Below, piece after piece: positions 1 through 8,858 of a stretch of DNA of 64,000 nucleotides; position 1 is the stretch's first letter, and each line of letters starts with the position of its first letter. Source of the DNA: Halosimplex halobium (GTDB lineage: Archaea > Halobacteriota > Halobacteria > Halobacteriales > Haloarculaceae); the NCBI RefSeq assembly GCF_051414055.1, contig NZ_JBLKNX010000019.1, positions 1 to 64,000 of the forward strand, in the 5' to 3' direction. The position numbers and the translations under genes are program-made. The notes below the pieces were generated by a model that was not told the origin of the DNA, did no database searches, and saw only the letters and a program-made list of their open reading frames with translations.

Positions 1-109
1 CCACACCCACCCACCCCACCTTTCTGCGGGAGTCACCCCCCGAGCGGTAGTGCAGTCCACGTCGCGCCCGTGCCGAAACCCCTGAGTGGCGACTCCCTGT
101 AGGACGGGT

Positions 110-301
110 ATGGTCTCGGCCACCACCGCGGGGCTCGCCCTGCTGACCGGCTTTCTGACGGGCGCCGTCTTCCGGTTCCTGAACGTCCCGATCCCGGCCC
201 CGCCGAACGCGGCCGGCGTCCTCGGCATCGTCGGGATCTACCTGGGCTACGTCGTCCTCGACCACTTCGACGTGGGGGTCGACCTGCTCGGGTACCTCTG
301 A
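110..301 (+). CDS. XapX domain small membrane protein
   Basis: This 63-residue protein has two predicted membrane helices (about residues 5-22 and 36-53) joined by the motif FRFLNVPIPAPPNAAGVLGI, which matches the short XapX family of bacteria and haloarchaea. Its function is unknown; the family is often only one domain long, as here. I chose the ATG at 110 over an in-frame GTG at 86 because the homology begins at the first helix and the extra residues look non-coding. It stands alone, facing the purF cluster. Confidence 0.8.
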   Translation: MVSATTAGLALLTGFLTGAVFRFLNVPIPAPPNAAGVLGIVGIYLGYVVLDHFDVGVDLLGYL

Positions 302-352
302 GCGGTCGACGGAGAGACAGTCGGCCGAAACGGGCCGGTCCGGAACGGCCGG

Positions 353-1780
353 TCAGTCGTCGGCCGAGGAGTGGCCGACGGCGGGGCGCTGGACCTCGCG
401 GTCCGTCCGTTCGCCTTCGATGTCGTAGGGGTACTCGCCCGTGACACAACCGAGGCAGAGGTCCGAGTCGGACTTGCCCAGCGCGTCGGCGACGGCCTCG
501 ATCGAGAGGTACGACAGCGAGTCGGCCTGGATCTCCTCGCGGATCTCCTCGACCGACCGGTCGGAAGCGATGAGTTCGTCGCGGCTCGCCATGTCGATGC
601 CCATGTAACAGGGGGCGACGATCGGCGGCGCGCCGATGCGGACGTGGACCTCCTCGGCGCCCGCCTCGTAGAGCAGCTCCACGAGCTGCGAGGAGGTCGT
701 CCCGCGGACGATGGAGTCGTCGATGACCGTGACGGTCTTGCCCTCCACCGTCGACTTGATCGGGTTGAGCTTCAGGCGGACCGCGCGCTCGCGCTCGTCC
801 TGCGTTGGCATGATGAACGTGCGGCCGACGTACCGATTTTTCATCAGTCCCTCGGCGAACTCCACACCCTCCGGCGCGGCGTCGGCGTAGCCCGAGGCGA
901 ACGAGCGCCCGGAGTCGGGGACGGGCATCACCACGTCGGTCTCGATACCGGACTCCTCCCAGAGCGCCCGGCCGAGGTCCCGGCGGACCTCGTAGACGAG
1001 CTCGTCGTCGATGACCGAATCGGGCCGCGCGAAGTAGACGTGCTCGAAGAAGCAGTGGGCGGTCTGCTCGGTCTCGACGAGCTGGTAGGTGTCGAAGCCG
1101 CTGCCGTCGTCGTGGAGGACGACCAGCTCGCCCGGCCGCACGTCCCGGACGAGTTCGCCGTCAAGCGTGTCGATGGCGGCGCTCTCCGAGGCGAGGACGT
1201 AGCCGTCGTCGAGTTCGCCGATACAGAGCGGGCGGTTGCCCTGCGGGTCGCGCACGCCGAGGACCGTCTCGTCGTGGGTGATCGTCAGCGAGTACGAACC
1301 GTGGATCCGGCTCATCGTCCGCTTGACCGCCCGGACCAGATCCTCCTCGAGGAGGTTGCGGGCCAGGTCGTGTGCGATGACCTCCGTGTCGCCGTCGGAG
1401 GTGAAGGCGTGGCCCAGCGCCGCGAGTTCCTCGCGGATCTCCTCGGTGTTGATGAGGTTGCCGTTGTGCGCGAGCCCGAGCGACCCGCTCTTGAACGAGA
1501 CGGAAAAGGGCTGCGCACAGCAGTTGTTGACCGACCCCGAGGTGGGGTAGCGGACGTGGCCGATGCCGTTGGAGCCGTTCAGCGAGTCCAGGTCGTCCTC
1601 GTCGAAGACGTCGCCGACGAGGCCCATCTCGACGTGCTCGTACTGCTGGAAGCCGTCGTGGGTGACGATCCCGGCCGACTCCTGGCCGCGGTGCTGGAGG
1701 GCGTAGAGCGAATAGTAGAGGGGGCGGGCGACGTCACGGCCGGCGGTGGAGATGCCGACAACGCCGCACTTCTCGTGCAT
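353..1780 (-). CDS. purF: Amidophosphoribosyltransferase PurF
   Basis: Catalyses the first committed step of purine synthesis, making phosphoribosylamine from PRPP and glutamine in the cytosol. The 475-residue protein begins MHEKCGVVGI: Cys5 would become the N-terminal nucleophile of the Ntn glutaminase after removal of a four-residue propeptide. The glutaminase half (1-230) is followed by a phosphoribosyltransferase half with the PRPP loop VIDDSIVRGTTS at about 352-363. Cys243, Cys391, Cys442 and Cys445 match the four 4Fe-4S ligands of the Bacillus-type enzyme. It lies 3 bp downstream of rpl37e and is probably co-transcribed with lsm and rpl37e. Confidence 0.97.
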   Translation of the reverse strand: MHEKCGVVGISTAGRDVARPLYYSLYALQHRGQESAGIVTHDGFQQYEHVEMGLVGDVFDEDDLDSLNGSNGIGHVRYPTSGSVNNCCAQPFSVSFKSGSLGLAHNGNLINTEEIREELAALGHAFTSDGDTEVIAHDLARNLLEEDLVRAVKRTMSRIHGSYSLTITHDETVLGVRDPQGNRPLCIGELDDGYVLASESAAIDTLDGELVRDVRPGELVVLHDDGSGFDTYQLVETEQTAHCFFEHVYFARPDSVIDDELVYEVRRDLGRALWEESGIETDVVMPVPDSGRSFASGYADAAPEGVEFAEGLMKNRYVGRTFIMPTQDERERAVRLKLNPIKSTVEGKTVTVIDDSIVRGTTSSQLVELLYEAGAEEVHVRIGAPPIVAPCYMGIDMASRDELIASDRSVEEIREEIQADSLSYLSIEAVADALGKSDSDLCLGCVTGEYPYDIEGERTDREVQRPAVGHSSADD

Positions 1781-1783
1781 TCC

Positions 1784-1957
1784 TCACTCGCCCGCTTTGT
1801 CCTGCCAGGCGTAGTCCCGTCGCTTGGCCGACTCGCCGAACCCGCAGGACGCACAGACCTTGTTCTTGACGTGGTACGATTTCTCGCCGCAGCGGCGACA
1901 CTTGACGTGTGTCGTCGTGTTCTTCTTTCCCTGACTCGGGGTTCCTGCGCCAGTCAT
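1784..1957 (-). CDS. rpl37e: 50S ribosomal protein L37e
   Basis: A 57-residue zinc-ribbon protein of the large ribosomal subunit. The zinc site is visible as CRRC followed by CASC, with the typical lysine/arginine-rich N-terminus (PSQGKKNTTTH). The start ATG overlaps the lsm stop codon by two bases (ATGA), so translation is likely coupled to lsm. The pair lsm-rpl37e is conserved in archaea and links an RNA-binding Sm protein to the ribosome. purF follows after 3 bp, suggesting one transcript. Confidence 0.96.
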   Translation of the reverse strand: MTGAGTPSQGKKNTTTHVKCRRCGEKSYHVKNKVCASCGFGESAKRRDYAWQDKAGE

Positions 1958-2139
1958 GGGTTGATCGAGACGACGTTGTCGCCGCGTATAATCGTTGTGT
2001 CTTGGCCGTCCTCGAGGACCAGATTCATGTGCTGGTCGTACCCCGAGAGGTCGCCGACGTACTCCTCGCCGCCCTTGAGACGAACCGTGACCTCCTCGCC
2101 GAGCGACGCCTCCAGCACGTCCAGCGGTCGTCCACTCAT
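1954..2139 (-). CDS. lsm: Sm-like archaeal protein Lsm
   Basis: A 61-residue Sm-fold RNA-binding protein expected to form a ring, as other archaeal Sm proteins do, and to bind U-rich or small RNAs. The Sm1 core (VTVRLKGGEEYVGDLSGYDQHMNLVLED) and Sm2 (TIIRGDNVVSI) are present with a shortened linker, giving the unusually small size typical of haloarchaeal Lsm. I chose the ATG at 2139 over an ATG nine codons upstream because the Sm fold starts right after it. It is first in the lsm-rpl37e-purF cluster. Confidence 0.95.
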   Translation of the reverse strand: MSGRPLDVLEASLGEEVTVRLKGGEEYVGDLSGYDQHMNLVLEDGQDTTIIRGDNVVSINP

Positions 2140-2241
2140 ACCCTGACTGCCTGTCGTCGCGTGCATAAACGTACCGCTTGCGGGGTCGTCCCTGGACGCC
2201 AGCTCCGGGAGGGCACCGGCCCGCCGACGACCCGACCGCGT

Positions 2242-3309
2242 TCAGATGTCGACGCCGAACGGCGCGTGCGACTCGGTGGCGGCGCCGACGGCGCCCAGCA
2301 GGTCGGCCATCGCGTCGAGGTCGTCGGCGTCGACCACCTCGACCGGCGTGTGCATGTAGCGGTTGGGCAAGCCGAGGCTCAGCGTCGGCGTCCCGCCGCG
2401 GGCGGTGTAGAAGGCGTCGGCGTCCGTGCCGGTCCGCGAGCCGGTCGCCTGGAGCTGCACGTCGATCCCCCGCTCGTCGGCCACCTCGCGCACGGTCGCG
2501 ACCAGCGCCGGGTGGTTCGCGCTCCCGCGGGCGACCACGGGCCCCTCGCCGAGTTCGACGCCGGTCGACTTCTCCCCGGGGACGCCCGGCGAGTCCGTCG
2601 CGTGGGTCACGTCGCAGGCGATCACGGCGTCGGGGGCCAGGTCGAACCCGACCATCTCCGCGCCCCGGAGCCCGACCTCCTCCTGGACCGTGCTGACGGC
2701 GTAGACCGTCGCGTCGGCGCCCGCCTCGACCGCCCGGCGCAGCCCCTCGGCGGCCGCCCAGACGCCCACGCGGTTGTCCATCCCGCGGGCGGTCAGCCGG
2801 CCGTCTTCGAGTTCGCGCACCCGCTGGACGAAGGTGACCGGGTCGCCCACCTCGACGAGTTCCTCGGCGTCCTCGCCCTCGTCGACGCCGATGTCGACGT
2901 GCTGCTCGGCGATGTCCGGCGCCGAGTCGTCGTCCGCGTCGCGCAGGTGGATCGCCGTCTGCCCGACGACGCCCGCGACCGGCCCGTCGTCGGTGTGGAC
3001 GGTGACGTGCTGGCCCTGGACGACGGTCTTGTCCGAGCCGCCGACCCGACCGATCGTCAGGAACCCGTCGTCGGTGACCTCGCGGACGATGAACCCGATC
3101 TCGTCGCCGTGGCCGGCGAAGGCGACCGACGCGTCGGTGTCCTCGTCGCCCTCGTGGACGGCGACCGCGTTGCCGTACTCGTCGACCCGCACGTCGTCGG
3201 CGAACGACTCGACGTACTCCACCCAGACTCGCTGGCCCGGTACCTCGTAGCCCGACGGGCTCGCCGTCGAGAGCAGTTCCTCCAGAAACTCCCTGTGTTC
3301 GCGTTCCAT
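2242..3309 (-). CDS. M42 family metallopeptidase
   Basis: A 355-residue cytosolic aminopeptidase/endoglucanase-like enzyme of family M42 (FrvX, TET type), which trims peptides downstream of larger proteases. The expected two-metal site is complete: His67-x-Asp69 in AGHGDEIGF, Asp178 in ARGMDNRVG, Glu210/Glu211 in VQEEVG, Asp233 and His320. TET enzymes form dodecamers; that is inferred from the family. The longer upstream frame (to 3432) is not supported: the family homology starts at MEREHREF. Its natural partner in the cell, PAN, is also in this window but far away. Confidence 0.93.
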   Translation of the reverse strand: MEREHREFLEELLSTASPSGYEVPGQRVWVEYVESFADDVRVDEYGNAVAVHEGDEDTDASVAFAGHGDEIGFIVREVTDDGFLTIGRVGGSDKTVVQGQHVTVHTDDGPVAGVVGQTAIHLRDADDDSAPDIAEQHVDIGVDEGEDAEELVEVGDPVTFVQRVRELEDGRLTARGMDNRVGVWAAAEGLRRAVEAGADATVYAVSTVQEEVGLRGAEMVGFDLAPDAVIACDVTHATDSPGVPGEKSTGVELGEGPVVARGSANHPALVATVREVADERGIDVQLQATGSRTGTDADAFYTARGGTPTLSLGLPNRYMHTPVEVVDADDLDAMADLLGAVGAATESHAPFGVDI

Positions 3310-3391
3310 GCCCTCCCGTTCGGGCGAACGGGCTTGAATCGTGTGGCTGGCGGCCGACGGGGTAGGCGAGAGCGACCGTGACCCTCCCGCT

Positions 3392-4498
3392 TCACCACGA
3401 CGTGATCTCGGCGTCCCGCAGCGGGCGATCAAGCGGGATCGACACCTGGCCGCCGGTGTAGTGCGACAGGTAGAACCCGACGATGATCTCCAGCGAGCGG
3501 GTCGCCTCGCGGCCGGTCGAGCGGTTCTCGGCGGTCCCGTCCAGCAGCTCCTCGACGTGACGCGCCGCGTTCGGGAACGCCCGCCGGTAGTCGTCGTCCC
3601 ACGTCCAGGCGCCCTCGATGCCGTACTCGGCGAGGTCCTCCTCGACGTGGTCGCCCTCGTCCAGCCGCCAGTAGCGCCACTCGCCGTCGTCGTTGTTCAG
3701 GTAGAGTTTGCCCTCCGTCCCGACGAACTGCATCGTCATCGAGGAGTCCGCCCGCGGGATCGTGCAGTCGACGGTCGCGAACGTGCCGTCGTCGAGCACG
3801 ACGAACCCGCCGCCGCCGGCGTCGTCGACCGCCTCCTCCGCTTCGAGCGTGTCGACGGCCTCGTTCTCGCCGGTGATGTACCCCGAGACGCGCTCGGCTC
3901 GGGCGTCGAGCAGCGAGACGAGCATATCGAGCAGGTGCGTCGAGTTCCGGAGCAGTTCCATCCGGAACTGCATCGACACGGCGTGTACGTCCCCGAGCAG
4001 CCCCTCCTCGCGCACGAGTTCGCGCAGCCGCTCCTGTTTCTCGGTGAACCGGAACGAGTGGTTGACCAGCAGTTCGGTGTCGGTCTCGTCGCAGACCTCG
4101 ACCATCTCCTCGGCGCCGGTCACGGAGGCGGCGATGGGCTTCTCGCACCAGACCACGTCCGGGTCGGCGGCCGACCGGGCCGCGTCGACGACGTGGTCGC
4201 GGTGGAGAAAGGAGGGCGTACACACCGAGACGGCGTCCAGGTCCTCGGCGTCGAGCATCGCCTCGTGGCCGACGTAGCGGCGCTCGGGCGGGATCTCCCA
4301 GGCGTCGCCGAAGCGGTCGAGCTTGTCCTCGTCCACGTCGGCGACCGCGACGAGTTCGATGTCGTCGGTCGCCGCGTAGCCGCCGGCGTGGCTGGCGGTG
4401 AACTTCTTCTCGCCGATGTCCGCCTCGTCGTGCATCCCGAGGATGCCGAGCCCGGCGATGCCGCCGGCCCCGACGATGCCCGCGCGGTAGGGTGCCAT
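3392..4498 (-). CDS. Gfo/Idh/MocA family oxidoreductase
   Basis: A 368-residue NAD(P)-dependent dehydrogenase, probably acting on a sugar, inositol or related polyol. The Rossmann motif GIVGAGGIAGLG is at the N-terminus, followed by the conserved CEKPIA segment with the catalytic-site Lys at about residue 120, and the C-terminal alpha/beta domain. The substrate cannot be read from sequence. I start at the ATG at 4498 because the preceding 50 codons are low-complexity Gly/Asp/Arg and precede the Rossmann strand. It stands alone between a peptidase and the photolyase pair. Confidence 0.9.
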   Translation of the reverse strand: MAPYRAGIVGAGGIAGLGILGMHDEADIGEKKFTASHAGGYAATDDIELVAVADVDEDKLDRFGDAWEIPPERRYVGHEAMLDAEDLDAVSVCTPSFLHRDHVVDAARSAADPDVVWCEKPIAASVTGAEEMVEVCDETDTELLVNHSFRFTEKQERLRELVREEGLLGDVHAVSMQFRMELLRNSTHLLDMLVSLLDARAERVSGYITGENEAVDTLEAEEAVDDAGGGGFVVLDDGTFATVDCTIPRADSSMTMQFVGTEGKLYLNNDDGEWRYWRLDEGDHVEEDLAEYGIEGAWTWDDDYRRAFPNAARHVEELLDGTAENRSTGREATRSLEIIVGFYLSHYTGGQVSIPLDRPLRDAEITSW

Positions 4499-4651
4499 GT
4501 CGTCCGCATGACGCGGAGGGGTCTTGGTGTTTGCCCGGCGGCCGTCGCCGCGGCCGCTCCCAGGCGGTTCGTCGCCGTGGCCGTTTCCCGGTGGCCCGTT
4601 ACCGCGGTCGCTCTCCGTCGACTCGTCACCGCGGCCGCTCCCCCGCACCCG

Positions 4652-5104
4652 TCAGCCCGACCCCTCGCGGTCGGTCAGGTCGGAGAGGGCCGCGGCGTCG
4701 GCCAGGTCCCCGACCGTGCAGTACCAGGCGCCGCGCAGCCCCGAGAGGTCGTTCTCGACCGGCTCGGCCAGCCCTTCGAGGTCGGCGAGTTCGAAGACGA
4801 CGGCTGCGTCTGTGTCGACGAACGGGTCGACGGTCGCCCGCCAGTCGCGCTCGGAGAGGGGGCCGGGTTCGCCGCGGCGTTGCTCGACCCGGTCGCTCAC
4901 CGGGGCGACGTGCGTGACCGCCGAGACTGGCGCCGTGCGGTAGAACGCCATGTACTCGAACGGCTCGTCGGTCCGGTCGTACGACGCCGGGGCCGGGTAG
5001 AACCCCTCGCGGACGCGCTCGAACGTCGCCGGCCGCGTCGCCACGACGCAGACGCGGGCCCCCGGGTCCGCCCCGGCCAACACCGAGTCGTCGCCGTCGG
5101 TCAT
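4652..5104 (-). CDS. Uncharacterised protein downstream of photolyase
   Basis: A 150-residue soluble acidic protein of unknown function. No catalytic motif is recognisable; it contains aromatic-rich segments (FYPAPASYDRTDEPFEYMAFY) and no membrane helix. Its ATG overlaps the photolyase stop codon by four bases (ATGA), so the two genes should be translationally coupled and perhaps act together in the response to light damage. That role is inferred from position only. Confidence 0.75.
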   Translation of the reverse strand: MTDGDDSVLAGADPGARVCVVATRPATFERVREGFYPAPASYDRTDEPFEYMAFYRTAPVSAVTHVAPVSDRVEQRRGEPGPLSERDWRATVDPFVDTDAAVVFELADLEGLAEPVENDLSGLRGAWYCTVGDLADAAALSDLTDREGSG

Positions 5105-6489
5105 CGCTTCCCGAGCGCCCGCTCGTAGACGCGCTGGGCGCGCTCGTAGGCTTCCGTCCGGTCGACGATCGGGTCGGGGTAGTCGGGCGCCAGCCGCTCG
5201 CGCTCGTCGGGCGAGAGGGTCGGCCAGTCGACCACCTTCCCCGCCGGCACGTCCCGAATCTCCGGGACGTAGGCCTTCACGAACCGCGCGTCGTCGTCGT
5301 ACTTGCTCGCCTGCGCGACGGGGTCGAAGATACGCACGTCCACGGAGTCGGTGCCCGTCGAGGCGATCCACTGCCAGTTGCCCGCGTTCGAGGCGGGGTC
5401 GTGGTCGACCAGCTGCTCGGCGAAGTGGCGCCGCCCCTTCCGCCAGTCGACCAGCAGGTGTTTCGTCAGGAACGAGGCGACGACCTGGCGCGGCCGGTTG
5501 TGGATATACCCCTCCTCGCGGAGCTGGCGCATCCCCGCGTCGACCAGCGGATACCCCGTCTCGCCGCGCTTCCACGCCGCGAACTCCTCGCGGTCGTTCC
5601 GCCACTCGATAGCGTTGGGGATCGACCTGTAGTTCGCCGTCGGCAGGTCGGGGTTGTGGTACAGCAGGTGGTAGTTCCCCTCGCGCCAGGACAGCTCGTA
5701 GCGGTACTTCCCCACGTTTCGCCGTTCGTCCCCCGAGATGGCGTCGTGGGCCTCCGTCGCGTCCCGCCACACCTCTCGGATCCCGATCATCCCGGCGGCG
5801 ACGTACGGAGACAGCCGGGAAACCGCTTGCGCCGGCGCCTCGACGGCGAGCGCGAGGTCGTCGCGGGTGTCGCCGTAGCTGCGGATGCCCCGGTCGAGGA
5901 AGTCGTCGTACCGCTCGCGCGCGGCCCCGTAGCCCGCCTCCGGGAGGTCGATGTCCGCGTCGGGGATGGGGACCGTCCCGCCGCCGCCGTCCACGTCGGC
6001 CAGGTCGCCCGGTTCGGGCGCCGGCGCGGGCGCGGGCTTGGACACCTGCTGCCAATCGTTGTGGAACTGGCTGTGGGTCGGGTACCGCTCGTCGAGTCTA
6101 GCGGGGTCGACGAGCACGAGATCGGTTTCGCTGGCGGTGTCGACCCCCGCCTCGGCGCAGGCCGCCTCGACGGCCTCCTGTCGCTCGCGACGCTCGGGGC
6201 GGTAGTGTTCGTTGTAGACGACGGCGTCGGCGCCGAACTCCGGGGCCAACTCGGGCAGCACGTCGCTCGGCGCGCCCTCGCGGACGAGCAGGTCGCTCCC
6301 GCGCTCGCGGTAGGCCTCGCGCAGGCGGCGGACGCCGCGCAGGAAGAAGGCGCGCTGTCGGTCGCCCAGGCGGTCGAGGAGGTCCGTGTCGCGGACGAAC
6401 ACGGGGACGACCGGGCCGTCCGCCGCGGCGGTCGCCAGGCCGCGGTTGTCCGGGACGCGGGGATCCCGCCGGTGCCAGAACAGGCGCAT
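5101..6489 (-). CDS. phr: Deoxyribodipyrimidine photolyase
   Basis: A 462-residue flavoenzyme of the photolyase/cryptochrome family, expected to split cyclobutane pyrimidine dimers using blue light. The N-terminal alpha/beta domain (from MRLFWHRRDPRVPDN) binds the antenna chromophore; the helical FAD domain has the signature ASNAGNWQWIASTGTDSVDVRIFDP at about 365-390, with the conserved Asn and Trp residues. Length fits class I enzymes. Haloarchaea live in strong sunlight and commonly carry such enzymes. The downstream small gene overlaps it. Confidence 0.95.
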   Translation of the reverse strand: MRLFWHRRDPRVPDNRGLATAAADGPVVPVFVRDTDLLDRLGDRQRAFFLRGVRRLREAYRERGSDLLVREGAPSDVLPELAPEFGADAVVYNEHYRPERRERQEAVEAACAEAGVDTASETDLVLVDPARLDERYPTHSQFHNDWQQVSKPAPAPAPEPGDLADVDGGGGTVPIPDADIDLPEAGYGAARERYDDFLDRGIRSYGDTRDDLALAVEAPAQAVSRLSPYVAAGMIGIREVWRDATEAHDAISGDERRNVGKYRYELSWREGNYHLLYHNPDLPTANYRSIPNAIEWRNDREEFAAWKRGETGYPLVDAGMRQLREEGYIHNRPRQVVASFLTKHLLVDWRKGRRHFAEQLVDHDPASNAGNWQWIASTGTDSVDVRIFDPVAQASKYDDDARFVKAYVPEIRDVPAGKVVDWPTLSPDERERLAPDYPDPIVDRTEAYERAQRVYERALGKR

Positions 6490-6599
6490 GGCGACCGGTC
6501 AGGACGACGGCGGCTTAGTGGCTTCGACGGAGCCACCGCGGACGGGCAGCGGACCTCGGGACGGGGAAAGCATTTGTCGGTCCGGCGGAACTGTCGGGC

Positions 6600-7103
6600 G
6601 TGCTCCGCGCGCTCGCGAAGGGTGGTGCGGTCGCCGTGCCGCTCCTGATCGTCGGGTTCGTTCTGGTCGGGTTCTGGCCGACGGCCGTCCAGCCGGTCGA
6701 CGACACCCTGGCGATCGACCACGCGCCCGACGACTACGGCCCCGCCCACTACTATCCCGAGAACGACACCGTCCGCTTGTGGGTGTCGGGGAGCGGCAAC
6801 GAGCGCGCGTTCGAACCGTTCGAGGTGTACGCCTGCTGGTCCGGGAAAGAGGCTGCTACGGACCGAATCCGGAGGATTCTCGACAGCCGGTTCACCACCG
6901 GCGACAGCGGCGTACGGTTTGCGGGCGGCTTCGACCGGGTCGTCGTCCGCGACGTACCGCTGACCGGTCCCACCCGCCGGGCGCTCCGCCACAGCCTGCC
7001 CGACCGGGTGAACGTCTCCGTCGCGATGTTCGACCGGACCGCCGAGTGCTCGTTCCCGGTCGAGATCAGACGGCCGACGGGCGATCGACCACAGCCGGGC
7101 TAG
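6600..7103 (+). CDS. Uncharacterised membrane-anchored protein
   Basis: A 167-residue protein starting with GTG. One hydrophobic helix (about residues 9-27, AVAVPLLIVGFVLVGFW) is followed by an extracytoplasmic-looking domain with two Cys residues and no known motif. It lacks a lipobox. The GTG is favoured because the helix begins shortly after it and no ATG lies upstream in frame. I do not recognise the family. It is transcribed divergently from phr, with about 110 bp between them. Confidence 0.65.
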   Translation: MLRALAKGGAVAVPLLIVGFVLVGFWPTAVQPVDDTLAIDHAPDDYGPAHYYPENDTVRLWVSGSGNERAFEPFEVYACWSGKEAATDRIRRILDSRFTTGDSGVRFAGGFDRVVVRDVPLTGPTRRALRHSLPDRVNVSVAMFDRTAECSFPVEIRRPTGDRPQPG

Positions 7104-7115
7104 CGACCCGCCGGA

Positions 7116-8291
7116 CTACTCGTAGACGTGGACGCTGCCGGTCGCGTTGGCCTCGATGTAGTCCCAGTCGTAGTCGACGCCCAGGCCCGGCCCCTGGGGA
7201 ACGGGGACGGTCCCCTCGTCGTCGACCGAGTCGAGCTGGTCCTCGTAGTCGCCGGCGTAGACCGGCGGCGTGGTGTTGGGCGCGTCGGGGTGGACGAGCG
7301 CCATCTCGTAGTAGTTGGAGTTGCGGACGGCGGCCATGCAGTGGCGCTGTGCGGGGCCGGGTGCGTGGAACTCCACGTCGAGGCCGTGGCCCTCGGCGAC
7401 GCGGGCGCGCTTGATGGCGCCGGTGATCCCGCCGTCGTACTCGGGGTCGGCACGGACGAAGTCGGTCGCCTCGGCGTCGATGAAGTCGGTAAAGGGTTCC
7501 AGCCCGCGGACGTGCTCGGTCTGGAGGATCGGCGTGTCGAGTTGCTGGCGGAGCTTCCGGTGGGCGTGCTGGGAGATGCCGCCGTCGCGGTAGGGGTCCT
7601 CGTACCAGAAGAAGTCCTGCTCGTCGAGCGCGCGGCCGAGCTTGACGGCGTCGGCCAGCGTCTCCAGTTCGCAGGCGGGGTCGTGCATCAGGTCCATCTC
7701 GTCGCCGACGCGCTCGCCGACGGCGTGGACCGCGTCGAGTTCCCGCTCCAGGTCCCGTGATCCGTCGCTGCCGCCCCAGCCGTGGATCTTGAAGCCGGGG
7801 TACCCCATCTCCAGACACTCCTCGGCGAAGTCGGCGAAGTCCTCGGGGGTTTCGAGGCCGCCGTTCTCGTCGCCGTGGTAGGTCGACGCGTAGGCGGGCA
7901 GGCGCTCGCGGTAGGTGCCCAGCAGTTCGTGGATCGGCGCGTCGTGGTACTTGCCGGCGAAGTCCCACAGCGCGATGTCGACCGGGCCGATGCCCATGCG
8001 GTCGTACTTGCGGAGCGCCCGCTTGATCTCCGACCAGTGTTTCTCGCGTTCGAGGGGGTTCTTGCCGACGAGGTAGTCGGCGAAGGTGTTGATCTGGGCG
8101 GCGCCGGGGGAGTTGCCGCCGACGTACTCGCCGGTGATCCCCTCGTCGGTGTGGACCGTGACGGCGAACAGCTTCCGCTCGACGCTGCCGCCGGGCTCGT
8201 AGACGAGGTTGAACCCGTGGTGGTCCGTCCCCATGTCGGGGATCTCGTAGGCGAACTCGACGCTCTCGATCTTGGTGATCGTCGGGGCCAT
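7116..8291 (-). CDS. Mandelate racemase/muconate lactonizing enzyme family protein
   Basis: A 391-residue enolase-superfamily enzyme, most likely an acid-sugar dehydratase. The N-terminal capping domain (1-130) precedes a TIM barrel. Visible active-site features are FKIHGWGG (second-strand base), the metal ligands in MHDPACE, FWYEDP and QTEH, and a late His in EFHAPGPAQRHCMAA. Its reaction abstracts the proton alpha to a carboxylate. The exact sugar cannot be told; there are no sugar-catabolic neighbours. The ATG at 8291 gives the family's normal N-terminus. Confidence 0.9.
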   Translation of the reverse strand: MAPTITKIESVEFAYEIPDMGTDHHGFNLVYEPGGSVERKLFAVTVHTDEGITGEYVGGNSPGAAQINTFADYLVGKNPLEREKHWSEIKRALRKYDRMGIGPVDIALWDFAGKYHDAPIHELLGTYRERLPAYASTYHGDENGGLETPEDFADFAEECLEMGYPGFKIHGWGGSDGSRDLERELDAVHAVGERVGDEMDLMHDPACELETLADAVKLGRALDEQDFFWYEDPYRDGGISQHAHRKLRQQLDTPILQTEHVRGLEPFTDFIDAEATDFVRADPEYDGGITGAIKRARVAEGHGLDVEFHAPGPAQRHCMAAVRNSNYYEMALVHPDAPNTTPPVYAGDYEDQLDSVDDEGTVPVPQGPGLGVDYDWDYIEANATGSVHVYE

Positions 8292-8474
8292 ATCTCCGCC
8301 TCGGCGGCCTCCGCAAAGAAGTGCCGGGATGCGGCGGGTCGCTCCGGGGGAGCGACCGGGCGACGGCGGAGGGTGGCCGGTCGACGACGAGGGGGACCCG
8401 GTCGACGACGAGTAGCCACACGACGGCGCAGTCGCCGGCGAAACCCCTTTCCGCCCGGTCGGCGAACGCCCTGT

Positions 8475-8786
8475 ATGGCGAAGTTCACGTTTCTGGAAGT
8501 CCACCTCGACGGCGCGGAGTTCATGGCCAACGCACCCTTCAGCGGCGCCGAATCCGCCGAGGAGGCCGAGGGACTCGCCGACCTCTCGCTCGGCTCCGGT
8601 GAAGACGGGGACGAGGCGGGGGAGGCGACCGACGAGGGCGGGGCGAGCCCGTTCGGGATCGTCTTCGCGTTCGTCGGGCTGGTCGTCCTCGCGGTCGCGT
8701 TCCGCCGCATCCTCGGCGGGTCGGGCGAGCCCGTCCTCGACGAGGCGGAGTCCGAATCCGGGGGCGGCATCCGCGCGCGGCTCTGA
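8475..8786 (+). CDS. Uncharacterised single-pass membrane protein
   Basis: A 103-residue acidic protein. The N-terminal half has a short conserved-looking segment (KFTFLEVHLDGAEFMANAPF) then a Glu/Gly/Asp-rich linker, one membrane helix (about 61-80, GIVFAFVGLVVLAVAFRRIL) and a short charged tail. The family is not known to me. The domain architecture suggests a small soluble domain tethered to the membrane. It precedes the zinc hydrolase gene in the same direction by about 70 bp. Confidence 0.7.
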   Translation: MAKFTFLEVHLDGAEFMANAPFSGAESAEEAEGLADLSLGSGEDGDEAGEATDEGGASPFGIVFAFVGLVVLAVAFRRILGGSGEPVLDEAESESGGGIRARL

Positions 8787-8858
8787 CCGCGACGGACACG
8801 GCTCCGACCGCGACCGGGCGGGGAGAAGGCCTATCCGCCCGCGTCGCCTGGTTCGGGT

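Noticed and set aside
371..2146. 591-codon open frame on the plus strand
   Set aside because: It lies fully antisense to purF, rpl37e and lsm, all of which have clear family motifs.
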